In this document: positions 1-6,846 of the stretch, piece by piece
How the letters are laid out: each line of letters starts with the position of its first letter
Numbering within the stretch: position 1 is the first letter of the stretch
Origin: JAFGSI01 sp041287425
Lineage (GTDB): Bacteria > Chloroflexota > Anaerolineae > Anaerolineales > Villigracilaceae
Direction of reading: 5' to 3'
Assembly (NCBI GenBank): GCA_041287425.1
Contig: JBEULG010000018.1
Coordinates: 1-13,169 of the forward strand
Length of the DNA stretch: 13,169 nt
Notes under the pieces: generated by a model
Database searches by the model: none
Told to the model about the DNA's origin: nothing
What the model saw: only the letters and a program-made list of their open reading frames with translations
Program-made: the position numbers and the translations under genes

Positions 1-1
1 C

Positions 2-610
2 GCCACCCTTGAACCGTTCCAGGCCACCATCGCCGCCTGCGAGAAGGTCACTTACACCGTGCAGCGCAACGACACCCTGAGCAGCATCGCCGCCAATTAC
101 AACGTCCCGATGGACGCCATCAAGACCTACAACGGTCTGACAACCGACAACGTCTATCTCGGACAGCCGTTGATTATCCCGCTGTGCGAGCGGTATGCCA
201 CCCCTGGCCCCTCGCCCACGCCGACTCTGCCGCCGCCCTACCCGGCCCCGAACCTGTTGCTGCCCGCCGATGGACAGGCATTCACCCTGGCCAACGATAC
301 AGTCACCCTGCAATGGGCCTCCGTCGGCAGCCTGCGCGACAACGAGGGCTATCAGGTCACCATCGTGGATGTGACCGACGGCACCGGCCGCGAACTGGTC
401 GAATACGTGACCGACACCAAGTACATCGTCCCGGTCTCGTTCCGCCCGCAGGACAATCTGCCGCACATCATGCGCTGGACGGTCGTGGTCGTCCGCCGGA
501 CGGGGACCGACGACCGCGGCAATCCCATCTGGAGCCAGGCTGGCGCCGTCAGCGCGCCGCGCGATTTCACCTGGAGCGGAGCAGCCCCGGCTGCCACCCC
601 CACCCGCTAA
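2..610 (+). CDS. LysM-domain secreted/cell-surface protein, 3' part (5' end outside window)
   Basis: The reading frame is open from the first complete codon, so the gene starts upstream; the GTG at 59 lies inside the LysM domain and is not a start. Visible part is 202 residues. Residues about 17-61 form a LysM domain (YTVQRNDTLSSIA... at its start, LGQPLIIPL at its end), a fold that binds peptidoglycan or chitin-like N-acetylglucosamine polymers. Cysteines 13 and 62 sit just outside the two ends of the domain and could form a disulfide. A Pro/Thr/Ser linker (about 66-85) leads to a beta-rich region (about 86-192) that resembles a fibronectin-III-like domain (VTLQW, YQVTI, YIVPVS, RWTVVVV strands). 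The protein ends in a short ATPTR tail. It is probably exported and wall-associated; the signal peptide would lie outside the window. A strong terminator follows 10 bases after the stop. LysM call is secure; the FN3-like call is by pattern only. Confidence 0.85.
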   Translation, partial: ATLEPFQATIAACEKVTYTVQRNDTLSSIAANYNVPMDAIKTYNGLTTDNVYLGQPLIIPLCERYATPGPSPTPTLPPPYPAPNLLLPADGQAFTLANDTVTLQWASVGSLRDNEGYQVTIVDVTDGTGRELVEYVTDTKYIVPVSFRPQDNLPHIMRWTVVVVRRTGTDDRGNPIWSQAGAVSAPRDFTWSGAAPAATPTR

Positions 611-619
611 ACGCTCCCC

Positions 620-647
620 TTCCCGGCCTGCAAGCCGGGAAATTTTT
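620..647 (+). terminator. Rho-independent terminator after LysM gene
   Basis: A perfect 8-bp stem (TTCCCGGC at 620-627 with GCCGGGAA at 634-641), a 6-base loop and then ATTTTT. It lies 10 bases after the LysM-protein stop and separates it from the methyltransferase. Confidence 0.85.
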
Positions 648-675
648 CGCGCCGTCACTGCGAGGAATGCAAACG

Positions 676-1461
676 ATGAAACGCAAGATCAATGTGCGGG
701 AATACAATCGCTTTGCCTGGGACCGTCAGGTCGAGAGCGGAAACAAGTTCACCGTGCCGGTCGAGCCGGAGGTGATTGCCGCAGCGCGGGAACGCGGCGA
801 ATTCGCCGTCCTACTGACGGAAACCCGACCCGTGCCGCGCGACTGGTTCCCGGCCTCTTTTGAGGGCCTGGATTTGCTCGGCCTGGCCTGCGGCGGCGGG
901 CAACAAGGTCCCGTCTTTGCCGCCCTGGGCGCCAACGTCACCATTTTCGACAACTCCCCGGCCCAACTGGAACGCGACCGTCAGGTGGCGCAGCGCGAAG
1001 GCCTCGCCATTCGCACGGTCGAGGGCGATATGCGCGATTTATCGGTTTTTGCAGACGGCTCCTTCGACCTCATCTTTCACCCCGTCTCGAATGTCTTCTG
1101 CCCCGAGGTGCGGCCGGTCTGGCGCGAGGCCTATCGCCTCCTGCGGCGCGGCGGGTTGCTGTTGGCCGGCTTTGCCAACCCCATCTATTACCTGTTCGGC
1201 ACCACTCTGGAGGAACAAAAACGGCTACGCGTCCGCTACGCCATCCCGTACTCCGATCTGGAAAGTTTCAGCGAGGAGGAATTGCAAGCCTACATGGAGG
1301 AGGGAACGCCGCTCGAATTCGGTCACAGCCTGACCGACCTGATCGGCGGGCAAACCGACGCCGGCTTTCACATCACCGGCTTCTACGAAGACATTTGTCC
1401 CGATTCACCCATCAGCAAGTATCATCCCACCTACATTGCTACGCGCGCCATCAAACCCTGA
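676..1461 (+). CDS. Class I SAM-dependent methyltransferase, substrate unknown
   Basis: 261 residues; expected to transfer a methyl group from S-adenosylmethionine to an unidentified acceptor in the cytoplasm. The SAM-binding glycine-rich motif I is LLGLACGGGQQGP (residues 67-79), followed by the acidic strand NVTIFDNS (87-94), where D92 should contact the ribose. The EGDMRDL segment (116-122) and the DGSFDLIFHP strand (127-136) match motifs II and III of Rossmann-fold methyltransferases, and RLLRRGGLLLAGF (154-166) is the usual post-motif helix/strand. The frame is open far upstream, but ATG 676 is chosen because GAGG at 662-665 is well spaced; ATG 667 touches that site and is less likely. 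It follows the LysM terminator, so it probably has its own promoter, which I could not identify. It is followed 18 bases later by a tiny membrane-protein gene. The acceptor (small molecule, protein or lipid) cannot be told from the sequence. Confidence 0.85.
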   Translation: MKRKINVREYNRFAWDRQVESGNKFTVPVEPEVIAAARERGEFAVLLTETRPVPRDWFPASFEGLDLLGLACGGGQQGPVFAALGANVTIFDNSPAQLERDRQVAQREGLAIRTVEGDMRDLSVFADGSFDLIFHPVSNVFCPEVRPVWREAYRLLRRGGLLLAGFANPIYYLFGTTLEEQKRLRVRYAIPYSDLESFSEEELQAYMEEGTPLEFGHSLTDLIGGQTDAGFHITGFYEDICPDSPISKYHPTYIATRAIKP

Positions 1462-1479
1462 GCCGCCCCTCGACCGACC

Positions 1480-1587
1480 ATGAACAAAAATCCCCCGCCC
1501 TCCGAAGATAAAATCCTGCGCCTGGCCATCGGCCTGGCGGCGCTGGCGCTGCTCATTTACTTCCTCATCCAGACCTTCGGGCGCTGA
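1480..1587 (+). CDS. Small single-helix membrane protein, 35 residues, hypothetical
   Basis: ATG at 1480 opens a 35-residue frame. It has a short polar, Pro-rich head (residues 2-10, NKNPPPSED), a basic K11-R14 turn and one hydrophobic helix at about 15-30 (LAIGLAALALLIYFLI), ending QTFGR. That is a plausible single-pass membrane peptide with most of its length in the bilayer. It starts 18 bases after the methyltransferase stop on the same strand, suggesting co-transcription. No good Shine-Dalgarno is visible (the upstream sequence is CGACCGACC), which lowers confidence. GC content matches the methyltransferase side, not the AT-rich gene after it. I do not recognise a family. It could be a non-coding stretch, but the coherent amphipathic/hydrophobic layout argues for a real gene. 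Confidence 0.5.
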   Translation: MNKNPPPSEDKILRLAIGLAALALLIYFLIQTFGR

Positions 1588-1629
1588 AAAAGAAAGCCTT
1601 GCGATGTAGCGAGATTAAGAGATTTCATT

Positions 1630-1635
1630 TATACT
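1630..1635 (+). promoter_or_regulatory. Candidate -10 box of the P-loop ATPase gene
   Basis: TATACT (5 of 6 to TATAAT) in an AT-rich leader, about 35 bases before the start ATG. The best -35 at 17-base spacing (TAGCGA, 1607-1612) is weak, so this is a tentative promoter. Confidence 0.4.
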
Positions 1636-1670
1636 TTTCTCGTTACTCTTATCTGCTTGGCGGAGGAGAA

Positions 1671-3233
1671 ATGAGCCTGTCAACGCCACCTGAATTCGTC
1701 TCAGAAACGATTCGCTTGCACCCTTTTGGGGAAGAATCCTGCGAACACGAAATCCAAGTTTTACAAGACCAATATCACCAGTACTACTACAATCAGAGTC
1801 GCTTTAATCAGGAGGTGCTTGATCCTGGCGTTTATTTAATCGTTGGGCGACGCGGCTCAGGCAAAACGTCTCTAACCCAATATTTCAACTTTCAAAATCG
1901 CATCCGCAATGCCCATAGCATTGATGTCAACGAACCCCAAGTTTACAGTCACATCCTCCAAGGGCTAGCCGACCGTAACTTTGTCTCCACCGATCTGGCG
2001 ATCGGAGAGGTCGTAAAAATCTGGGACTACTTGATTTGGACATTGATATTCAATGAATATAGCGAGCGCGATTCGCAAATCAAAGCGGCTGCCGTCATGA
2101 TTCGCAAGGGGAACGCCTCACATTTTATTCATGACATCCTAGATGGCCTGATCAAAAAGTATGTGGATGAAAGCGGCAGATTGTCAAGCGAAATTTCGGA
2201 CCGACTCACTTCCCCCTTATTTGTAGACGCCCGACAAAGAGTACTTGAATTTACAGCGAACGAACCGGTTATCATTGCGATTGACACGTTCGAACGCTAT
2301 GACCTGTACAACACGGCGATGATGGTGGTCACCGCCTCCCTGATTCAATGCGCCAATAATTTCAATATTGCCTATGCGCATAGAGGAATTCATGTCAAAG
2401 CCTTTGTCTCCGCCGAAATCTTTCCCCACATTCAAGAAACCGTAATTACCAATCCGACAAAATTCATTCGCGACCCTGTCTATCTACTCTGGCGGCCCAA
2501 GGATTTAATGCGCTTAATTGCCTGGCGGTTTTACAAATACCTCACAGTGTCAGGCTACCGTTTCCCCTTCAACTCAATTGATTGGAATAATCAGCGTGAG
2601 ATTCGCCAAAAATTGTGGGATCCATTTTTTGGGGCCCAGGTCCGCAACTTGTGCGAACAATACGAGCAAAGCCTCCCCTATATTCTCCGTCACACTCAAA
2701 TGCGACCTCGCCAGATGGTGATTCTATGCAACCGTATTGCCCGACAAGCCACCCAACAAGGTAAGTTCCCCTACTTTAAGGATATGTCCATCAGTCGCGC
2801 CATTGCCAGCATCGAGTCGGAACTGGCTGGAGAAATTCTGAGTTCCTACAGTCTGATTTATCCGGGCGCTTCGGACATCGTGACCGCCCTTTCGGCTGCT
2901 CCACCCGTCTTTCAGGGCAATTACCTCGACCAAGTCGCCAAACGAACGTCCGGATTTTGGCCCAAAGGTAGTTATTCAGCCACCGCTTTCCGTCGCCTCG
3001 TCACTGAACTGGGGATTGTTGGTAGGGTCAGAAAGAAAGACCCAAAAAGTGGAATTATAGAGGCAGATTTCGAGTACAACATGAACGACCGGCTGGTGCT
3101 GAACAGCGATGATGAATGTGTTATTCACCCGATGTTCTATGCAAAGTTGCAGGTCAAACGCGAACACCAGTATATCGTCTATCCATTCCCCGACGATGAT
3201 GAATACCGCGAACTGCAACTAAACTGGCTTTGA
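1671..3233 (+). CDS. P-loop ATPase (AAA+/STAND-like) with winged-helix-like C-terminus, AT-rich
   Basis: 520 residues. ATG 1671 is chosen over the upstream in-frame TTG 1599 because GGAGGAG (1662-1668) sits directly before it. Walker A is GRRGSGKT (59-66); Walker B is the hydrophobic strand VIIAIDTFE (200-208) with D205. A second strand KAFVSAEIF (243-251) resembles sensor 1, LMRLIAWRF (279-287) resembles the helix found in ORC/STAND ATPases, and MRPRQMVILCNR (344-355) resembles a sensor-2/arginine segment. Residues about 400-500 look like a winged helix (helices around 413-450, then a basic VRKKDPK hairpin). This layout fits the orphan P-loop ATPases annotated in bacteria as Sll1717-like; that family name is from memory. 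Such proteins are suspected in regulation or phage defence, unproven here. GC is far below neighbours (for example 37% in 2341-2400 versus 75% in 8761-8820, counted by hand), which suggests horizontal acquisition. No partner effector gene adjoins it. Confidence 0.8.
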   Translation: MSLSTPPEFVSETIRLHPFGEESCEHEIQVLQDQYHQYYYNQSRFNQEVLDPGVYLIVGRRGSGKTSLTQYFNFQNRIRNAHSIDVNEPQVYSHILQGLADRNFVSTDLAIGEVVKIWDYLIWTLIFNEYSERDSQIKAAAVMIRKGNASHFIHDILDGLIKKYVDESGRLSSEISDRLTSPLFVDARQRVLEFTANEPVIIAIDTFERYDLYNTAMMVVTASLIQCANNFNIAYAHRGIHVKAFVSAEIFPHIQETVITNPTKFIRDPVYLLWRPKDLMRLIAWRFYKYLTVSGYRFPFNSIDWNNQREIRQKLWDPFFGAQVRNLCEQYEQSLPYILRHTQMRPRQMVILCNRIARQATQQGKFPYFKDMSISRAIASIESELAGEILSSYSLIYPGASDIVTALSAAPPVFQGNYLDQVAKRTSGFWPKGSYSATAFRRLVTELGIVGRVRKKDPKSGIIEADFEYNMNDRLVLNSDDECVIHPMFYAKLQVKREHQYIVYPFPDDDEYRELQLNWL

Positions 3234-3247
3234 TTCAACATGCTCTC

Positions 3248-3317
3248 GAGGTAACTACCAGTCGGCCGTTTTGGAGGGGGGATCAATCCCCGGCCAAGAT
3301 GGGCAGGTAGTTACCTC
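3248..3317. repeat. 70-base palindromic element with 12-bp perfect arms
   Basis: GAGGTAACTACC (3248-3259) is the exact reverse complement of GGTAGTTACCTC (3306-3317). The 46-base interior holds a nested 5-bp stem GGGGA/TCCCC (3278-3282 with 3287-3291, loop TCAA) and further GGCC complementarity. It starts 14 bases after the ATPase stop, between convergent genes. No U-run follows on the plus strand, so it is not a standard terminator. It could be a dispersed palindromic repeat, a MITE-like remnant or a structured 3' UTR. No target-site duplication was found. Confidence 0.6.
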
Positions 3318-3320
3318 TCG

Positions 3321-3361
3321 ACAAAAAATCTCCCGGCCTGTTCATACCGACCGGGAGATTT
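3321..3361 (-). terminator. Terminator of the mdh-gltA operon, possibly bidirectional
   Basis: An 11-bp perfect stem (AAATCTCCCGG at 3326-3336 with CCGGGAGATTT at 3351-3361) and a 14-base loop. Read on the minus strand, it lies 22 bases after the citrate synthase stop and is followed by a T-run (complement of 3323-3328). On the plus strand it could also stop ATPase transcription, but the following TGCGTTTC is a poor U-tract. Confidence 0.8.
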
Positions 3362-3383
3362 GCGTTTCAAACGGCAAGCCGAC

Positions 3384-4688
3384 TCATCCGGCCTGCTCGG
3401 CCGCTTCCTCGAGCATAGCGGTGGTCACCGATTTGGGGCGCTCGATAGGCTGACCGAGGGCGCGCGCCCAGACGAGATTGGCCATCACGCCCAGGCCGCG
3501 GCCGACGCCGAACAGGACGGTATAGAAGTCGAACTCGCGCACGCCATAGTAATACTGCAGCGTGCCGGAAATCGCGTCCACGTTGGGGGCCGGATTCTTG
3601 GCCTTGCCCTGTTCCTTAAGTACCTGCGGGACGACATCGTACACCAGTTCTGCAATCTGGACCAGGGTATCTTCGGGGAAATGCTGCTTGGCATAATCCA
3701 ACTGGGCGGTGAAGCGCGGGTCGGTGACGCGCAGCACGGCATGCCCATAGCCTGGAATGACCTTGCCGCTGTTGAGGGTGTCCCAGGCGAACTTGTACAA
3801 ATCCTCGCGGCTGGGAACGCCGCCGAATTTGTCGCGCACCGAAATCAGCCAGCCCAGGCATTCCTGATTCGCCAGGCCATGTAGTGGACCGGCCAGGCCG
3901 TTCAGGCCGGCCGAGAAAGCATAGTAAGCGTCAGAGAGCGCCGAGCCGACCAAATGGGTCGCGTGCGCCGAGACGTTGCCCGACTCGTGATCCGAATGCA
4001 GGATAAAGTACAGGCGCGACAAGTCTTCGTAGCCCTTATCCTTGACGCCCATCATGCGGGCAAAATTGGCCCCAAAATCAGCCGTGGGATCGTACTTGGG
4101 TTCCTGGCCATCGCCGTATTTCAGCCGGTAGATGAAAGCGGCGATGACCGGCAATTTGGCGGTCAGATTGAGAGCGTCCTCCAGGGTCGGCTCCCAATAG
4201 ACGTCCTTCTTCATGCCCTCCTTGTAGCGGCGGGCAAACTCGGAGGTGCCTTCCAGCGCCAGAACCGCCTGCGAGAACAACACCATCGGATGGGTATCTT
4301 TAGGCATCGCCCGCAGGACCTCATAGACGTAAGCCGGCACCTCTGCCCGCTTGGCCCACTCGGCCTCGACCGCCTCGGCCTCGGCTTGGGTGGGAATTTC
4401 GCCAATCAGCAGAAGATAGAACAACGCGCCCACATAGGGGATGGTCGCGCCCTCCGGCTTGGGCAACTTCTCCAAGACCTCAGGGATGGACATGCCCCGG
4501 AACTTGATGCCGGTCGCCGGGTCAACGAACGAGATATCGGTCACGAGTGACTTGATATCGCGCATCCCGCCATAGACCTGGCCGATGCTCACCTTATCCA
4601 GAACAACGTCGCCTTTTTCTTTGACCAGTTTGGTGACGCGTGCCCGCCAATCGGGCAACTGGGCGGCAATTTTCTCGTGCAGAATCAT
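3384..4688 (-). CDS. gltA: Citrate synthase, mitochondrial/eukaryotic-like type
   Basis: 434 residues; condenses oxaloacetate and acetyl-CoA to citrate, the entry step of the TCA cycle, in the cytosol. The catalytic triad is visible: H270 in GPLHGLANQE, H316 in PGYGHAVLR and D371 in NVDAISG. R398 in FGVGRGLG matches the arginine that binds citrate. HSDHESGNVSAHATH (231-245) and the GLAGPLHGLANQE block are very close to pig-heart and yeast mitochondrial enzymes and unlike the hexameric Gram-negative GltA type. Several bacteria, including Geobacter, carry this eukaryote-like type. Start: ATG 4688 with AGGAGG five bases upstream; the longer frame from TTG 4706 would swallow that ribosome site. 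It lies 30 bases downstream of mdh on the same strand, so the two are almost surely one transcript driven from upstream of mdh, ending at the 3321-3361 terminator. No truncation or missing active-site residue is seen. Confidence 0.95.
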   Translation of the reverse strand: MILHEKIAAQLPDWRARVTKLVKEKGDVVLDKVSIGQVYGGMRDIKSLVTDISFVDPATGIKFRGMSIPEVLEKLPKPEGATIPYVGALFYLLLIGEIPTQAEAEAVEAEWAKRAEVPAYVYEVLRAMPKDTHPMVLFSQAVLALEGTSEFARRYKEGMKKDVYWEPTLEDALNLTAKLPVIAAFIYRLKYGDGQEPKYDPTADFGANFARMMGVKDKGYEDLSRLYFILHSDHESGNVSAHATHLVGSALSDAYYAFSAGLNGLAGPLHGLANQECLGWLISVRDKFGGVPSREDLYKFAWDTLNSGKVIPGYGHAVLRVTDPRFTAQLDYAKQHFPEDTLVQIAELVYDVVPQVLKEQGKAKNPAPNVDAISGTLQYYYGVREFDFYTVLFGVGRGLGVMANLVWARALGQPIERPKSVTTAMLEEAAEQAG

Positions 4689-4718
4689 GGTTTCCTCCTC
4701 TTTCAAACAGGGGTTGGT

Positions 4719-5654
4719 TCAGATTTTTACCAGGCTGTGCAAAACCTGGATGCTTTCTTTGACCGCGGCTGCCGACTTCTCCAGGGCGGCCTTTTCCTCG
4801 GCGTCGAGGGCATATTCGATGATGCGCTCGACTCCGCCGCGCCCCAGTTGAACCGGCACACCAAAGAAAATATCGTTCAGCCCATACTCGCCTTGCAAAT
4901 AGGCCGAGGCGGGCACGATGAGATGCTTGTCCTTGAGAATGGCCTCGGCCATCTGGGCCACCGCCACAGCCGGGGCGTAATAGGCCGAAGTCTTGAGCAA
5001 ACTGACGATTTCGCCGCCGCCCTTGCGCGTCCGCTCGACGATGGCTGCCAGTCTGTCGGCAGGCAGGTAGTCGCTCAGAGGGATGCCGGCGATATTCGAA
5101 TGGCGCGTCAGCGGCACCATCTCATCTCCATGACCGCCCAGCACATAACAGGAGATGTTTTCCACACTGACGCCGGTCTCCAGGGCGACGAAGGCGCGCA
5201 TGCGAGCCGAATCGAGAATGCCGGCCTGACCGACAACCCGCTGAGGCGGCAACTTGCCGACCTTCATGCTCAGATAGGCCATCGTATCGAGCGGGTTGGT
5301 CAAAATGATGAAAATAGCATCGGGTGACTCTTTGAGGGCGTTCTCGGTGGCGCTCTGGACGATTTGAGCGTTGGTCGTCATCAGATCCTCACGGCTCATG
5401 CCCGGTTTGCGCGGCACGCCCGCAGTGATAACGACGATGTCCGAGCCTTTGGTCGCAGCGTACTCGTTGCTGCCCACAATCGTCACATCTTTGCCGACGA
5501 CCGGCATGGACTGGAGCAGATCGAGCGCTTTGCCCTGCGGCATACCCTCGACGATATCCACCAGCACCAAGTCGGCGAGTTCGCGTTCGGCCAGCCAGTG
5601 GGCGGTGGTGGCGCCGGTCATGCCGGCGCCGATAATCGAAATCTTTGCACTCAT
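4719..5654 (-). CDS. mdh: NAD-dependent malate dehydrogenase, LDH-like class
   Basis: 311 residues; oxidises malate to oxaloacetate with NAD+, supplying the substrate of the citrate synthase encoded next. The Rossmann glycine motif is GAGMTG (9-14; more often GAGNVG), and D33 at the end of the second strand favours NAD over NADP. R82 in GVPRKPGMSR marks malate rather than lactate specificity (lactate dehydrogenases carry Gln there); R88 is the second substrate-binding arginine. TNPLD (119-123) holds the conserved Asn, LDSARMR (147-153) supplies D148 and R151, and the catalytic base is H175 in GGHGDE. This is the short, tetrameric LDH-like form known from Chloroflexus and Bacillus. ATG 5654 has AGGAGG four bases upstream. 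It is the first gene of the mdh-gltA pair; a 202-base gap separates it from trxB, and an AT-rich patch in that gap probably carries the promoter. Confidence 0.95.
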   Translation of the reverse strand: MSAKISIIGAGMTGATTAHWLAERELADLVLVDIVEGMPQGKALDLLQSMPVVGKDVTIVGSNEYAATKGSDIVVITAGVPRKPGMSREDLMTTNAQIVQSATENALKESPDAIFIILTNPLDTMAYLSMKVGKLPPQRVVGQAGILDSARMRAFVALETGVSVENISCYVLGGHGDEMVPLTRHSNIAGIPLSDYLPADRLAAIVERTRKGGGEIVSLLKTSAYYAPAVAVAQMAEAILKDKHLIVPASAYLQGEYGLNDIFFGVPVQLGRGGVERIIEYALDAEEKAALEKSAAAVKESIQVLHSLVKI

Positions 5655-5699
5655 GCGGCCTCCTTTTCAAAAATGCGGGACAGGAACACCTATTCATAA

Positions 5700-5705
5700 T
5701 TTATA
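5700..5705 (-). promoter_or_regulatory. Candidate -10 region for mdh-gltA
   Basis: Read on the minus strand, TATAAATTATGAAT spans the most AT-rich stretch of the gap, about 45 bases before the mdh start; TATAAA is the best hexamer. No convincing -35 box is present at 17 bases. Tentative. Confidence 0.3.
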
Positions 5706-5779
5706 CACGAATTCGAAGGGAAATAAAAGTACGTTTCATCACTTTCGCCGGCATACTTTCGTCCGAGGCGCAGCACAAA

Positions 5780-5807
5780 TTCAGGCCGGTCGCCTGACCG
5801 GCCTGAA
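5780..5807 (-). terminator. Strong hairpin after trxB, probable terminator
   Basis: A perfect 12-bp stem with a 4-base loop (TTCAGGCCGGTC 5780-5791, GACCGGCCTGAA 5796-5807), about 50 bases after the trxB stop. On the minus strand it is followed only by a short TTTG, so U-tract support is weak; the stem itself is very stable. Confidence 0.6.
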
Positions 5808-5856
5808 AGACTGCATAAGGCAGGCCATCTCCCTGCCAACCGCCTGGCGATGACGC

Positions 5857-6819
5857 TCAGGCTGACGCTTCTTGCAAGAAACGGGTTGCCTCGATGGCCG
5901 CCGCGGCGCCCATCCCGGCCGAAACGACGACCTGCTTGAAATGCGGATCGGCCGCCTCTCCTGCCGCAAAGACGCCCGGCACGGACGTGTGCGTACGCTC
6001 ATCTACCTTGATGTAGCCGCTCTCCATCTCCAACTGGCCGGCAAACATCTGCGTATTGGGAGTGTGGCCGATGAAGATGAACAGGCCATCGGTCGAGAAG
6101 AGGCGCTCCTCGCCGGTTTGCAAATTCTTGAGACGGACGGCGGTCAATTTGTCCTCGCCGAGGGCTTCGGTCACCACCGTGTTCCAGATGAAATCGATTT
6201 TGGGGTTTTCGCGGGCGCGCTTCTGCAGGATGGCCCCCGCCCGCAGGGCGTCGCGGCGGTGGACGATGGTCACAGAGGTGGCGAAGCGGGTCAGGAAGAT
6301 GCCCTCCTCGAGGGCCGAGTCGCCACCGCCAACCACCACCACTTTCTTGTCTTTGAAGAACCAGCCATCGCAGGTGCCGCAATACGAAACCCCGCGGCCA
6401 GTCAATTCGGCCTCGCCCGGCACATTGAGATGATTGGGGCTGGCGCCGGTGGCGATGATCAGAGCGTCGGCCGTGTACAGGCCGTTGTCGGTCTCGACCC
6501 GGAAAGGACGGGCCGAGAGGTCCACACTGTGAGCGGAGCCGAATTCGACGGCCGCGCCGAAGCGTTCCGCCTGTTTCTGGAACAATTCGCCGAGTTCGGC
6601 CCCGCCGACGCCCTCTGGAAAGCCAGGGTAATTTTCGATGGTGTGGGTCAGCGCGGCCTGACCGCCGATCTGCGTTCCGGTGAGAACGATAGGCTGGAGT
6701 TCGGCGCGAGCCGCATAGAGAGCCGCAGAAAGACCGGCCGGCCCGGCGCCCAGGATGAGAAGACGCGTATGACGCGGCGCGCCGCCGCCAGACGGAGAAA
6801 TCCCAGAAAGATTGAACAT
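5857..6819 (-). CDS. trxB: Thioredoxin reductase (NADPH, FAD flavoprotein)
   Basis: 320 residues; transfers electrons from NADPH through FAD and a redox-active disulfide to thioredoxin in the cytosol. The FAD-binding motif is GAGPAG (24-29), the redox pair is C147-G-T-C150 followed by DG, the NADPH Rossmann motif is GGGDSA (164-169), and HRRDALRA (187-194) carries the basic residues that read the NADPH phosphate. IIATGA (121-126) is the usual mid-domain motif. The C-terminal FAD motif reads FAAGEAAD (284-291), with Glu where Asp is usual (FAAGD). The active site is CGTC rather than the familiar CATC. A roughly 18-residue Gly/Ser-rich extension precedes the first strand. ATG 6819 has GAGG five bases upstream, and an extended -10 lies about 30 bases before it, so the extension is probably translated. 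It is monocistronic: own promoter, own hairpin, divergent from the MFS gene. No thioredoxin gene is nearby. Confidence 0.93.
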   Translation of the reverse strand: MFNLSGISPSGGGAPRHTRLLILGAGPAGLSAALYAARAELQPIVLTGTQIGGQAALTHTIENYPGFPEGVGGAELGELFQKQAERFGAAVEFGSAHSVDLSARPFRVETDNGLYTADALIIATGASPNHLNVPGEAELTGRGVSYCGTCDGWFFKDKKVVVVGGGDSALEEGIFLTRFATSVTIVHRRDALRAGAILQKRARENPKIDFIWNTVVTEALGEDKLTAVRLKNLQTGEERLFSTDGLFIFIGHTPNTQMFAGQLEMESGYIKVDERTHTSVPGVFAAGEAADPHFKQVVVSAGMGAAAAIEATRFLQEASA

Positions 6820-6846
6820 ATCTGCCTCGCCGAGTAGGATGAACGT

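Noticed and set aside
184..675. Long plus-strand extension of the methyltransferase frame upstream of ATG 676
   Set aside because: It overlaps the LysM gene in another frame, crosses its terminator, has no methyltransferase features and no ribosome site at its first codon.
1591..3320. A mobile element with transposase around the ATPase gene
   Set aside because: No transposase or integrase, no matching inverted repeat on the 5' side and no target-site duplication; only the composition difference and the 3' palindrome are seen.
5872..6837. A 321-codon plus-strand frame opposite trxB
   Set aside because: It is the antisense shadow of trxB in high-GC DNA; the trxB frame carries all FAD, NADPH and CxxC motifs.
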